Positions 54,553 to 63,419 of a stretch of DNA of 64,000 nucleotides are shown here, piece by piece. The translations under genes and the position numbers were made by a program. Source of the DNA: Deltaproteobacteria bacterium (GTDB lineage: Bacteria > Desulfobacterota > Desulfobacteria > Desulfobacterales > SURF-15); NCBI GenBank assembly GCA_019309565.1, contig JAFDFZ010000013.1, positions 1-64,000 of the forward strand. Direction: 5' to 3'. The notes below the pieces were generated by a model. It saw nothing but the letters and a program-made list of their open reading frames with translations. It did not search any database and was not told where the DNA came from. Every line of letters begins with the position of its first letter. Positions within the stretch are counted from its first letter, which is position 1.

Positions 54553-55422
54553 TTAGCCTGTTTCTGATAGGTATGTTTGCAGTTCCGATGCAAGGCAACA
54601 ATCGGCTCTGTCTCTGTCTTTGAAAAAAAGATAGGCGCAGGAAAACAGTTTTTGGGTTAACGATTCTGTTTTGGTGAATAGATTTGAAAGATTTCCCGTT
54701 TTGTTAAAGCTGTTTCTTGAGGTCGACATCGAAAATTCTCCGGGGAACTTTTCATTCGAAGTCTCTAAATGAGCATAAAAAAGCGGCAATATGACAATAA
54801 GACAGTTGTTTATCAGTGATGTAAACAGTTTTGTCCATAAATAGGCCCATCTCCTGGTAAACAACCTGTTTGCCGTATATTGAAGCCAAAAGGCAACCCT
54901 TAAATCCTTTTCAGAAACCTTCATCTTTTTTGAAAGCAGACGCAGCGAAACAAGTTTTGATAGTCGAGAGATATCGATCATCTGTTCCATATAGAAACGA
55001 CCGTTGATTTGTCTATCAAGAGCTGTTTCCAAAATACGATGTTTATATTTCTCAGCCCATGGGCTGTTCGGATTCTGAACAGCGTAAATTTTGCTAATCT
55101 TTTCTATTACTGGATGAAACCTTCCATCAAGGGCACAATGGGATAGATATCCAAAAACAAATGATAAATCTGCATATGCGCTTTGACGTCGAGCCTCCGA
55201 TAAAAGGTGGATGATTATCTGATAAGGATCATTGCCAATGCCGTGTAGACTGTTGGATACGACCCGAACCGTCTTTTTGGGGTGGTAAAAAAAAGCATCT
55301 GGAAAAACGCTTCCAAGGTAAAACTCCTTCTTGAAACCCTTTATGTGAAATGAAAATTTCTGCTGGTCCCATTTCTCAAGAAGCTTTCCGGCAAAAAACA
55401 GATGGGTGTTTTCCTTAGGCAT
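54553..55422 (-). CDS. zinc-dependent phospholipase C-like protein
   Basis: 289 residues resembling the zinc-dependent phospholipase C family (PF00882-like). The N-terminus MPKENTHLFFAGKL has a His in the first turn. YLGSVFPDAFFYHP and FGYLSHCALDGRFHPVIE give the Asp/His metal ligands. There is no signal peptide, so it would act in the cytoplasm or is a non-secreted variant. Residues 205-225 are hydrophobic (LINNCLIVILPLFYAHL), perhaps a membrane contact. Co-transcribed with the small membrane protein downstream. Confidence 0.8.
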   Translation of the reverse strand: MPKENTHLFFAGKLLEKWDQQKFSFHIKGFKKEFYLGSVFPDAFFYHPKKTVRVVSNSLHGIGNDPYQIIIHLLSEARRQSAYADLSFVFGYLSHCALDGRFHPVIEKISKIYAVQNPNSPWAEKYKHRILETALDRQINGRFYMEQMIDISRLSKLVSLRLLSKKMKVSEKDLRVAFWLQYTANRLFTRRWAYLWTKLFTSLINNCLIVILPLFYAHLETSNEKFPGEFSMSTSRNSFNKTGNLSNLFTKTESLTQKLFSCAYLFFKDRDRADCCLASELQTYLSETG

Positions 55423-55734
55423 TTCAGGGTTTCCTCAATTCGCGACCAAATGAATAAAATACAAGCAATTTCACCGTTATGTTGCTCGAATCCGTCTTGT
55501 TTTGCAAGCATAAAACCTTTTCCAGCCCTAATCTAACGCTTACCAAAGCAGCAGATCAATAATTTAATCATCCGTATTGATTATTATCGATACACCGGGT
55601 ATAAAAGGTTCTACAGGGCGAGCACTCTCATCCCGTGTGCCGCTTAACGGGGCGAAGGGATCTTCCGTACGCTTGGCTCAACCTGTGGTAATCATCTATG
55701 GATGATGCCACTGGTTATCACTGGAGGCCGTAAA

Positions 55735-56391
55735 GTGAGAAAGATTCACATAGGATCATTCTGCATACTGGTTCTGCTGGCAGGCTGTGCCGGTAATATG
55801 GGTCAGATTTCTTCTAATGCCGAAGAAAATTTAATTGCAAATCTCTCCCGGGATCTTTCAGAAATTAATCTGATTGTCGAAAATGCTAGAAAACAGTATC
55901 CCCAGCAAGCATTAAAATTTCAAATTATCGATGCGTGGAGTTTGACCAAGCAAAAACAGGTGCAAGTGCTCGACAGCCGCAAAGCTAAGGTATACAGCGT
56001 CATCCAGAAGTCGACCATTAAGGTTCTAACGGAAAAAGACACGATGCTAATAGATGTTTCCAAGATTCAGGAAGGTGAAAAAATCTTTATCGGAGTGGCC
56101 AGGTTCGGGAGCCTGGTGGCTCTGGATGAGCCTGCTCCAACACTGGAAGAGGCCGGAGGGTATGTTATTAAGCTTTATGATAGGATGCTCAAACTCGATG
56201 CCAGTGCAATGGAAGCCCTTCGCCAGTATGTCGTGCTGAGCTCGAGGTATGAAAAAACAGCGAGAATTATTTTAAAGAAAATTCTCGAAATCCACGAGAA
56301 ATATAAGGGCTCCTCCGTGGCCATCGATCAGTTTATCGTCCATTTTCCGTCCATTTCCATTGAACTTCAATTCAAATTCAGGCCCTTCTAG
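55735..56391 (+). CDS. lipoprotein of unknown function
   Basis: 218 residues with lipobox LLAGC (Cys18) after a short signal peptide (RKIHIGSFCILV). The mature part is mostly helical, with a central beta-rich segment (VLTEKDTMLIDVSKIQEGEKIFIGVARF). No domain recognised. GTG at 55735 was chosen because ggagg lies 7 bp upstream; an ATG at 55702 would add 11 residues ahead of the signal peptide. Isolated gene followed by a transposase remnant. Confidence 0.72.
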   Translation: MRKIHIGSFCILVLLAGCAGNMGQISSNAEENLIANLSRDLSEINLIVENARKQYPQQALKFQIIDAWSLTKQKQVQVLDSRKAKVYSVIQKSTIKVLTEKDTMLIDVSKIQEGEKIFIGVARFGSLVALDEPAPTLEEAGGYVIKLYDRMLKLDASAMEALRQYVVLSSRYEKTARIILKKILEIHEKYKGSSVAIDQFIVHFPSISIELQFKFRPF

Positions 56392-56566
56392 CCCGTAAGC
56401 TTCTTTGCTTTTCCCGAGACTTAGCCAGGGCAAAGTGGCCCCTTTAAGGGCGGTTGAAATAGAAACTCAAAAGCCAAGGGTTCTTTTTGTTGTTGGGAGG
56501 TACGGGAATTGGGTGTTTCTCTGAATAATTAGTACAGGGCGGGCAGGAATATCATCTATAGAAACG

Positions 56567-56877
56567 ATGATGAAGGCCTATCGCAATTATGTTCAAAAAG
56601 GTATAAAGGCTGGAAGACGTCCGGAGCTGTTCGGTGGCGGATTGATCCGGTCTTTGGGGGGTGGTCTGCAGTCAAGGCAATGCGGGGTTCTGGGGATCGT
56701 CAGTTAAGCGATGAGTGGATATTGGGCAGTGCTGAATTTGTTGAGCGGATCATAAAAGAAGCGGAAACCCGAATTAAATATCAACTGCCGGAAAAGGAGC
56801 ATCATCGAATCATTGATGAAAATATCGTCAAATTGTGTAAGGATACGGGGATATCGATTAAAAAACCGTTCGGCTGA
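56567..56877 (+). pseudogene. REP-associated (Y1) transposase remnant, frameshifted
   Basis: Translation in one frame gives MMKAYRNYVQKGIKAG, then RPELFGGGLIRSLGG. After a shift in the G-rich run near 56655-56660 the next frame continues WSAVKAMRGSG and SDEWILGSAEFVERIIKEAE to the stop at 56877. This is the C-terminal half of IS200/RAYT-type transposases. The N-terminal HUH catalytic part with the Tyr is missing, so it is inactive. No flanking repeats were identified. Confidence 0.7.
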
Positions 56878-56897
56878 TTAACGACGTTTGCCTTAAT

Positions 56898-57662
56898 ATG
56901 ATTATGAAAAAAGAATACGTTAAATACATTCCTCTGACAATTGGCGCGGGAGTCGGCTTAACCCTCTTCATTACATTTGGTTGGTGGGGGTTCTTGATAT
57001 TGTTTCCATGGATTGGTTTGTCTATTTCCGTTGGGATATATTTGCGCCAGATACTTCCACAAAAGAAGAAAACGCTTGGAAGACGTATTAGCATATTACT
57101 TATTCTACCCGCATTATTAATATTTGTTCCTCTTGTTAACAGAGAAAATTTTCAACTCGAAGGGATTGTTCTCATAGTTCTTGTCGGCTATTTTTCAAAA
57201 GGCTTTACCCATTACGTAGTAGCCAAATTATTTGGACCTTTAATATGGGGAAGAGGGTTTTGCGGTTGGGCTTGCCGGACATCTGCTATCCTGGATTGGC
57301 TCCCTGTTAGAAAGAAGAGGTCCATTTCTCCAAGTCTCTGGAATTTACGTTACATCGCATTGTTTATCTCCATCACCCTGCCACTCTATTTAGTGCTTGT
57401 TCTGAGATATGATGTGCAAGGTGATTACATCGGAAAAGCTGAATTAGGATGGATGATCAGCGGCAATATCGTCTATTACTTGCTTGCCATTCCCCTGGCT
57501 TACGTGTTTAAAGATAGACGTGGGTTTTGCAAGATAGTGTGCCCGGTTTCGCTTATAATGAAAATTCCCTCAAAATATGCCAAAATTCGTAAAAATCCTT
57601 CTGAAAATAAATGCACAGAATGTGGCATTTGTAATCACGTCTGTTTGATGGATATAGATTGA
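56898..57662 (+). CDS. NapH/CcoG-like iron-sulfur membrane protein, C-terminally short
   Basis: 254 residues with about five or six membrane segments. Conserved cysteine pairs occur in GFCGWACRTSAI and GFCKIVCPVSLI, followed by a CTECGICNHVC cluster motif at the extreme C-terminus. Relatives continue MDIDV... into a second 4Fe-4S cluster; here TGA follows MDID directly, so the second cluster is missing. The protein may be a shortened version, or the gene may be truncated by a stop. It could pass electrons from quinol to a periplasmic or cytoplasmic partner, as NapH does, but no partner is adjacent. The N-terminus includes FGWWGFLILFPWIG. Confidence 0.75.
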   Translation: MIMKKEYVKYIPLTIGAGVGLTLFITFGWWGFLILFPWIGLSISVGIYLRQILPQKKKTLGRRISILLILPALLIFVPLVNRENFQLEGIVLIVLVGYFSKGFTHYVVAKLFGPLIWGRGFCGWACRTSAILDWLPVRKKRSISPSLWNLRYIALFISITLPLYLVLVLRYDVQGDYIGKAELGWMISGNIVYYLLAIPLAYVFKDRRGFCKIVCPVSLIMKIPSKYAKIRKNPSENKCTECGICNHVCLMDID

Positions 57663-57861
57663 GGGTTTTCAAAATAGTAGACAGACCGAAAAGCAAAAGA
57701 AAATCAAATGCCAGGAATTTAAAGAAAGCAACGATCCCCCGGAGCGGTGCCCGATCTGTGGAAAGCGCTTGGTGATAACCACAACTTTTAAATACACCGA
57801 CATGATTTCCTATCCACATGTCCTGCCCTCATTGATGTCATGTAACAAAGAGGCGGCATAA
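57658..57861 (+). pseudogene. possible rubredoxin-like fragment
   Basis: A frame overlapping the end of the iron-sulfur membrane protein reads KIKCQEFKESNDPPERCPIC, then GKRLVITTTFKYTD, ending TAA at 57861. The ..C....DPPE.CP.CG pattern recalls rubredoxin-like zinc/iron knuckles, but one Cys of the first pair is absent and there is no ordinary start codon. Likely decayed. Confidence 0.3.
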
Positions 57862-58280
57862 TGTTGTCACCGCCGGCACTTTTCCTTGACCTCTCTGTAG
57901 AGTTGTTGCTAAAATCAGGCAAAATCAACACTATAGGCTTTTTTTTATACGGAAAATGGAAACAAAGGGTGCCGTCGCAGCAATTTTGAATGTAGGGCAA
58001 TCGACACAACTTTTCTAAAATCTGATTTTTTTCAAATCGACTTGCCATTGAAAACCCATAGCGCGACGGGCACCGTAAAGAATCCGCGGGATGTCCAACA
58101 CAGGGATTATACGGCATTGGTAGTTTCTTAGGTTAATCCCAACTAGGTGGCAATTAGAAAGATTTTCATTTAGCTACCGGTATCTCTGTTTACCTCAAAT
58201 GCCGCATACCCCTAAAACGTTGGGCCTTTCAATACATAAAAGTCAAATTCTTTGTAAGACATACTAAAAGGGAGATATAG
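57862..58280. other. 419-bp region without a convincing gene
   Basis: A 109-codon minus-strand frame (57788-58117) has composition unlike a protein and no ribosome site. The last bases hold the leader of the aspartyl protease-like gene. No repeat or RNA seen. Confidence 0.45.
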
Positions 58281-58670
58281 ATGGGGCGAATAGTCGCACA
58301 AGTCAAATTGACCAATTTCACTGATCCTGACAAGTCGATTTCGTTCAGCGCGCTTGTCGATACTGGAGCTGCGTACATCACCTTACCAGAGTCGTGGCGA
58401 GAAAGACTGGGCGAGATTGAGGAACTGGCTGAGATTGAGGTGGAAATGGCCGATCAATCGGTTAAGAAAGGTATAGTTTGCGGCCCGGTCCGTGCCAAAA
58501 TCGGAGGATTCCGGATCATCATGGCAGAAGTGTTGTTTGTGAATATGCAACCCGATGAGAATGGGCAGTACGAGCCAATTCTGGGATACATCGCTCTTGA
58601 ACAGGCGAGCGCTGCGGTGGACATGCTCGGTCACAGGCTTGTGCATGTTAAGCGGGTTGACTTGAAATAA
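58281..58670 (+). CDS. stand-alone clan AA aspartyl protease-like protein
   Basis: 129 residues with the retropepsin-like motif ALVDTGAAYITLP (catalytic D27-T28-G29) and the second conserved strand PILGYIALEQASAAVD. One such domain per chain means it would work as a homodimer. Bacterial relatives of this size are often next to toxin-antitoxin or mobile regions, and their targets are unknown. aaagggaga before ATG is a good ribosome site. Monocistronic. Confidence 0.85.
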   Translation: MGRIVAQVKLTNFTDPDKSISFSALVDTGAAYITLPESWRERLGEIEELAEIEVEMADQSVKKGIVCGPVRAKIGGFRIIMAEVLFVNMQPDENGQYEPILGYIALEQASAAVDMLGHRLVHVKRVDLK

Positions 58671-58792
58671 TGGTCCAATCAGCCAGTGCACCTGACGCCA
58701 AAAGTTGGGCTTTTAGAAAATACTAACCCTTCTCAGGGGTTTTGGACAGGAAGCAGAAAGCATGGTTTGAAGGTGAAAAGTGGCAATCCGGA

Positions 58793-59578
58793 TTACTCGA
58801 TGTGGGTTCTGCTGAGCAACCCCCGTTTGCGGACAAGTCGCAGAGTCCAGGAAAAAATGCCCGCCCCGGCAACGATGTAAGCAAGGTTTATAACCGATGA
58901 GGCAAGAAGCAGAGAGATGTCCATTTGACCTGTGTTGAACACCGCCCTCATCCCCTCAAACACGTAGGTCGAAGGAAGCATAAAGGCAATCACCTTAAGC
59001 CAGGACGGCAGCACTTCCACCGGGTAGAAAACAGCCGATATGGGTTGAATAAGAAAAGGCACTCCCCAGATGAGTGCTTCGGCCGCATGGCCGAACCGAA
59101 GAATTATGGACATGGTCATCATGCCAAGTGCCCACCCGAACAGAAGCAGGTTCCCAAAAAAGGGGATCAGGAACAGCCCCATTTTCAGTATATTGAAGTG
59201 GTACAGCAAAAAAGCCAGAATACCGAGAAAAGCAGTAGTAATCAGTGATTTAGAGATACCCATGATGCACATGGCAAAAACCAGTTCGAATGTGCGTATG
59301 GGAGCGATGAAGAGGTTCATCACATTTTTCACCCAGAATTCTTCGGTAAGCGAAAGGGTAATCGACTGTTGGGATCGATATAGAAGATCCCACAGTATCA
59401 TTGCACCCAGAAGGTAATCGATGGCAACCGGCAGATCCATTCTTTTTAAGTAATGGGTAAGAAAACCCCAGACCATCAGGTTCATCACCGGCCAAAAAAG
59501 GATTTCCATGACCCGCGCAAGGCTTCTTCGGTAAAGGTAAAGGTTTCGCAGCAACAACCCCCCGATTCGAACCCACAT
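58793..59578 (-). CDS. ABC-2 type transporter permease
   Basis: 261 residues with about six membrane segments. The N-terminus GGLLLRNLYLYRRSLARVMEILFWPV, then PISAVFYPVEVLPSWLKVIAFMLPSTYVFEGMR (the ABC-2 signature, here described in pieces) identify it. It starts within the stop codon of the ATPase gene (TGATG). Such exporters move polysaccharides, lipids or drugs; no substrate clue exists. It is the last gene of a three-gene minus-strand group. Confidence 0.9.
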   Translation of the reverse strand: MWVRIGGLLLRNLYLYRRSLARVMEILFWPVMNLMVWGFLTHYLKRMDLPVAIDYLLGAMILWDLLYRSQQSITLSLTEEFWVKNVMNLFIAPIRTFELVFAMCIMGISKSLITTAFLGILAFLLYHFNILKMGLFLIPFFGNLLLFGWALGMMTMSIILRFGHAAEALIWGVPFLIQPISAVFYPVEVLPSWLKVIAFMLPSTYVFEGMRAVFNTGQMDISLLLASSVINLAYIVAGAGIFSWTLRLVRKRGLLSRTHIE

Positions 59579-60339
59579 CAGTGCATCCTCCTTGCGTCTT
59601 TGACCATGCCGTCTCTTGCGATTTTGATGAAAACATCTTCCAGGGATCCGACCACAGCTCGCTTTTTTACCTCCTCAGGGGTTCCCTTAAGAACAATCTT
59701 TCCCTGGAACATAAATAAGATTCGATTGCACATGATTTCGATTTCAAACATGTTATGGGAGGTGTAAATGATGGTTATCTCATTTTCTTTCTGAATTTGG
59801 CGAAGCATATCTCGAACCCTGGAAGCGATTTCCGGATCAAGGCTTGCGGTGGGTTCGTCAAGAAAGATGATTTCAGGATCATTCAAAAGGGCTTTGGCAA
59901 GGTTAAGCCGAGTGATCTGCCCTGAGGAAAGCTCACCGGTTCTGACATTTAGCGTGTGAAGAATACCGAAAAATTCCAAAAGCTTGTTTATCTTTGTCCG
60001 CGGTTTTCGGATCCCGTAAAGCTTGCCAAATACATTTAGGTTTTCCCAAACCGTCAGATTGGTAGGAAGTTGGGTGTAGGTGGATGAAAAATTAACCCGC
60101 TGCAGGATTTGTCTTCGGTATCTCTTCAGGTCCATTCCCAATATGGTAATACTTCCTTCTGTAGGGGCAGTAAGCCCCAGCAGAAGATGGATGGTGGTGG
60201 TTTTACCTGCACCGTTTGGTCCTAACAACCCCAAAGTTTCTCCCCTGTAAACGGAAAACGACACATCGTTTACGGCGGTTAAATTCCCAAACCGCTTCGT
60301 CAGATCCTTTACTTCTATAACAGGAGATTCGCCTTTCAT
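59578..60339 (-). CDS. ABC-2 exporter ATPase
   Basis: 253-residue ATPase partner of the permease. Walker A GPNGAGKTT, signature LSSGQITRLN (Ser-Ser in place of Ser-Gly), Walker B IIFLDEPTASLDPE and H-loop YTSHNMFEI. The N-terminus is VIEVKDLTKRFGNLTAVNDV. It overlaps the permease start by 1 bp, so the pair is coupled. A small coiled-coil gene lies 30 bp upstream. Confidence 0.92.
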   Translation of the reverse strand: MKGESPVIEVKDLTKRFGNLTAVNDVSFSVYRGETLGLLGPNGAGKTTTIHLLLGLTAPTEGSITILGMDLKRYRRQILQRVNFSSTYTQLPTNLTVWENLNVFGKLYGIRKPRTKINKLLEFFGILHTLNVRTGELSSGQITRLNLAKALLNDPEIIFLDEPTASLDPEIASRVRDMLRQIQKENEITIIYTSHNMFEIEIMCNRILFMFQGKIVLKGTPEEVKKRAVVGSLEDVFIKIARDGMVKDARRMH

Positions 60340-60369
60340 ATCCGGCCTTTCTGGTATTGTTTCAACACG

Positions 60370-60552
60370 TTACCTGGAGCTTTTGCTTGCCTCCAAGATC
60401 CTGCGCACCCGATCGCGTTCGGCCCTGACCTTTCTCGGTTGATTCTCCAGTTCCACACGTCTCTCACCGCAGGCATTCTCAATTTCCTTTTCGAGCTTTT
60501 CCACCTTCCTATAAAGCGAATATAGCTCTTTTGCAATTAATCGGATCGACAT
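60370..60552 (-). CDS. small coiled-coil protein
   Basis: 60 residues, nearly all charged helix: MSIRLIAKELYSLYRKVEKL then a heptad-like EKEIENACGERRVELENQ, ending in a basic tail. The pattern RLIAKELY...VE.LE seems conserved in Desulfobacterota, from memory. Start ATG at 60552 was preferred to TTG at 60561; ribosome sites are weak for both. Its position before the exporter ATPase suggests the same transcript. Function unknown. Confidence 0.65.
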   Translation of the reverse strand: MSIRLIAKELYSLYRKVEKLEKEIENACGERRVELENQPRKVRAERDRVRRILEASKSSR

Positions 60553-60684
60553 GCTGTTCAAGTCCTGTCGATATTTGGACGAAAATGAAAAGTTCGATGG
60601 AATCTATCAGAATATAAAGAATAGTCAAGAACGGGGAAGAAGGAGCAGCATGTGTTAAAAAGTAAGGAGGAAAAGAGTTGTTAA

Positions 60685-61107
60685 TCAGGCAGTTACGGTA
60701 AACCCTTCCCTGACAGCGGCCTTTGATAGGCGCTCATCAAAGCACACCATAGGCAGACGGGGAGGATCTTCCTGGCAGGCAACCAGGGCGGCGGCAAGCT
60801 GGCAGGCATCGGCAGCCCGCAAGAGGTGGACTTCCAGCAATCTTGCCGCTCTTTTTTTCACTCTTTCGATAGCTGTGACTTCATAGGCCCTGTCAAGGTA
60901 GGCATCCAGCAGTTTCTTGGCGGCCTGAAACTCTGAATCCCCAAGGGTTCCGTCCCGGAGTTTTCGACACAGGGCGCTGATGACCTCCACACGGCTCAGG
61001 CACCACACGAGCATTTCCCGGTCACCGGCTATGGCCTGCAGGCAGTACCGTGTCGCGGTTTCTTCCACCAGCAGGGGGACCAGGGCCGATGAGTCCCAGA
61101 ACCTCAT
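60685..61107 (-). CDS. vapC: PIN-domain toxin (VapC type)
   Basis: 140 residues. Acidic residues D5 (RFWDSSAL), E in SRVEVISAL, D in RAADACQLAAA and D in VCFDERL form the PIN nuclease site. VapC toxins cut tRNA or rRNA. It overlaps its antitoxin gene by 4 bp (ATGA), the usual toxin-after-antitoxin order. All catalytic residues are present, so it should be active. Confidence 0.9.
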   Translation of the reverse strand: MRFWDSSALVPLLVEETATRYCLQAIAGDREMLVWCLSRVEVISALCRKLRDGTLGDSEFQAAKKLLDAYLDRAYEVTAIERVKKRAARLLEVHLLRAADACQLAAALVACQEDPPRLPMVCFDERLSKAAVREGFTVTA

Positions 61108-61418
61108 CTCCCGTTTCTCCTCTCCTTTAGCAGAGCCCGCAAAACCCCGGTTTCTTTTTTGCCCTTTATGGCAAGCCGTTTTTTCCCGGACAGGAGTTCC
61201 GGGGGAAATCCCTGCTTTTTAGGTGCTGTGACGATGCCGAGTTGCTGCAGCTCCTGGACCCAGGCCGTTTGTTCTTTCTGGTTTTCCGCCTGTGAAACGT
61301 GTACGATGCGGGCCATGGGCGTGTTCCTGTTCATGATTTCAACCTGTTCGCCGCCCTGCACGAGTTTCAAGTAATAGCTCAGGCGGTTTTTGACATCCGA
61401 AATATTTGCTCGAATCAT
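61104..61418 (-). CDS. antitoxin, Phd/YefM-type
   Basis: 104 residues. The N-terminus MIRANISDVKNRLSYYLKLV and GEQVEIMNRNTPMARIV is the Phd/YefM DNA-binding domain. The C-terminal part (PPELLSGKKRLAIKGKK ... LLKERRNGR) should neutralise the PIN toxin. It is longer than the usual 75-90 residues. A gaaaggtgg site precedes the ATG. It probably represses the promoter upstream together with the toxin. Confidence 0.88.
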   Translation of the reverse strand: MIRANISDVKNRLSYYLKLVQGGEQVEIMNRNTPMARIVHVSQAENQKEQTAWVQELQQLGIVTAPKKQGFPPELLSGKKRLAIKGKKETGVLRALLKERRNGR

Positions 61419-61454
61419 GCGACCACCTTTCTTAATATTATATCCATCTATTTA

Positions 61455-61488
61455 TAGCCATAATAGCCATAAATTGTAACCCTGTCAA
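61455..61488 (-). promoter_or_regulatory. antitoxin promoter with overlapping 9-bp direct repeats
   Basis: On the minus strand TTGACA (61488-61483) is 17 bp from TATTAT (61465-61460). Two perfect tandem copies of tagccataa (plus strand 61455-61463 and 61464-61472) cover the -10 element, a natural operator for toxin-antitoxin autorepression. Confidence 0.7.
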
Positions 61489-61811
61489 CCGGAAACACTG
61501 GAAACTACTTTAATTCCAATTTGCAGGAATGGTTGTACCGATAGTAGTGTGTAATAATTTTGTTTTTGATAGTTCGGACCTTCATGCTTGAAAATCTTCC
61601 TTTTCATTTGTACAGAAACTATGTACATAAGTGCGCTGAAGTCGAAAGGAGCTTTTTTAAAGGCTTAGGGTTTGAAAAATGCAACTATTCGGCTCATAGC
61701 CTGGATTTCACCGAGAATTGCTGCTTACAATCCATAGCACTTGTTTTTCATAAGGGTAAAATGTTACAGAATATGCAGTCAACGAGCGCCAAGAAAGGAG
61801 GCACAGGGATC
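61489..61811. other. 323-bp region before the nitroreductase gene
   Basis: The plus-strand frame is open from 61560 but has the properties of a non-coding extension (no family match, strong ribosome site only at 61795). Nothing else recognised. Confidence 0.45.
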
Positions 61812-62339
61812 ATGGATTTTTATGATGTGGTCAAAACACGACGTTCCGTGCGATCCTATAAGCTGGAGCCAATATCCGATGATGTTTTAAATCGAGTGCT
61901 AAACGCTGCAAGGATTGCACCTTCCGGAGGCAACCGGCAGCCCGCGCGTTTTATTCTGGTAAAGGACAAAGAGCGAAAGCAGGAGCTGGTCCCACTTTGT
62001 AATGGTCAAAAGTTTATTGCCCAGGCACCGATCGTCGTGATCGCCTGCGGGCAAGACATCCAGATAAATCGCGGTGGTTACATGGGAAAACTATCCATGC
62101 TGATCGATGTGGCCATTGCCGTTGACCATCTGACCCTGGCTGCTCGTGCCGAAGGCCTTGGAACCTGCTGGATCGGATCTTTCAAAAATAACGCTATCAA
62201 GCAGTTTTTAAAGATTCCGGAAACCCATCAGGTTGTTGCCCTCACTCCCCTTGGTTACCCGGACGGGAACCCGTTTGTAGAAACAACCAACCGGCTTGCT
62301 CTAGAGCGGCTCGTTTGCGAGGAAACCTGGCAGTTTTGA
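61812..62339 (+). CDS. nitroreductase family protein
   Basis: 175-residue FMN-dependent oxidoreductase. MDFYDVVKTRRSVRSYKLEP and RIAPSGGNRQPARFILV are FMN-binding motifs, and RAEGLGTCWIG is the third block. It is shorter than NfnB types and closer to the small Nfr/HUB group. The gene is a second nitroreductase in the window, only about 25-30% alike by eye to that at 18.4 kb. aaaggagg at 61795-61802 sets the start. Its stop directly abuts the end of the convergent PfkB kinase gene. Confidence 0.9.
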   Translation: MDFYDVVKTRRSVRSYKLEPISDDVLNRVLNAARIAPSGGNRQPARFILVKDKERKQELVPLCNGQKFIAQAPIVVIACGQDIQINRGGYMGKLSMLIDVAIAVDHLTLAARAEGLGTCWIGSFKNNAIKQFLKIPETHQVVALTPLGYPDGNPFVETTNRLALERLVCEETWQF

Positions 62340-63209
62340 TTAGAGCGATTTGCCGACAAGCTGCCGGATGCGTGCAACCTTCGCCTCAAGTCCATTTACA
62401 TTCACTGTGGCCGCGGCGATTCTGTTTGCAAATTCAGCCGCTTCCCAGGGCTCTCCCCCCGTCTGTTCGAGCCGCACCAAGAAGGCTGCAGCAAAGATAT
62501 CCCCTGCACCCGTAGGGTTCACATTTTCAACAGGTATTGTAGGTATGTGTTTTGTCTTTTTGCCATAGAAAACTGTACAGCCGCGGCTGCCGCGGGTTAG
62601 TACCAGCAAGCGGGATAATTTGCGAAAATCCGCAAGTATTTCATCATTGAGGATATCTTCTTCGCTTAAGATAACCGCTTCAGCAAAGGGCAGTATGTCT
62701 GATGCGAATGGCCAGTTTCTTGGGCGCACATAACCGGAACCATTCCAATACCTCATCCATCCCTGAGGTGTCAACCCTACAAGGCTTTTTTCGAATCGAT
62801 GAATAATTTCAGGCTCGATCTCATTGGCAACAGGTCCAAGATGAACTATGCGTGCCTGTCTCCACTGTTCAGGAAGATCTTCGATACACAATCTTTGTGC
62901 CACGCAGTGTATTTTTTGAACTCTGCCGCTCTCTGTATAAACGTTTTCAAACGTGGTGGTGCAGGGCGAGCAAACCGTATGTACCTTTATGCCGAAAAGC
63001 GTCTGATCAAGGTCATAATCACTGGCTGCGCTTGTCAGCACCGCGGCCTTACAGCCCAGCGCCTGGGCGGTTCGACCTGAATAGGCGACCGTACCGCCCA
63101 CCTGACTCCCTTCAGGTGTAAGATCAGAACAAATATGACCCACCACCAAATAGTCAATCTGCGTCATCTGATCATCCATAATCGGCGTGTGCTTTAAAGG
63201 CATCACCAT
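62340..63209 (-). CDS. PfkB-family sugar/nucleoside kinase
   Basis: About 289 residues. VGHICSDLTPEG and GGTVAYSGRTAQALG form the sugar-binding end. The C-terminal signature NPTGAGDIFAAAFLVRL contains the catalytic Asp. Substrate is unknown (ribokinase-like). Start is uncertain: ATG at 63209 has gagg 7 bp upstream; other in-frame starts at 63179, 63167 and 63296 exist. The sequence CSPCTTTFENVYTESGR is an unusual Cys-bearing lid. Monocistronic. Confidence 0.85.
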   Translation of the reverse strand: MVMPLKHTPIMDDQMTQIDYLVVGHICSDLTPEGSQVGGTVAYSGRTAQALGCKAAVLTSAASDYDLDQTLFGIKVHTVCSPCTTTFENVYTESGRVQKIHCVAQRLCIEDLPEQWRQARIVHLGPVANEIEPEIIHRFEKSLVGLTPQGWMRYWNGSGYVRPRNWPFASDILPFAEAVILSEEDILNDEILADFRKLSRLLVLTRGSRGCTVFYGKKTKHIPTIPVENVNPTGAGDIFAAAFLVRLEQTGGEPWEAAEFANRIAAATVNVNGLEAKVARIRQLVGKSL

Positions 63210-63419
63210 CTTCAAGCCTCGTCGGGTCTCTGTGGCACAAGACAGCTCCAGTTGAAATTTCATCGAAAACATAGCCGGATATTTGTTATATTTCAAGGAA
63301 GATGGCCTTCAAAAGTTTTAATTTGTCGTTGACTTGAAATATTGTTTCCCAGAAAATGACAACCATGCAGGAATTGTTATAAGAGCAATGAGTTAACATA
63401 ACGCTTAAAGGAAAGTACC

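Noticed and set aside
57788-58117. 109-codon minus-strand gene
   Set aside because: Cys/Arg-rich random-looking composition, no ribosome site, and overlap with the rubredoxin-like remnant.
61560-61811. 84-residue N-terminal extension of the second nitroreductase
   Set aside because: The aaaggagg site and the canonical MDFYDVV start lie at the inner ATG.
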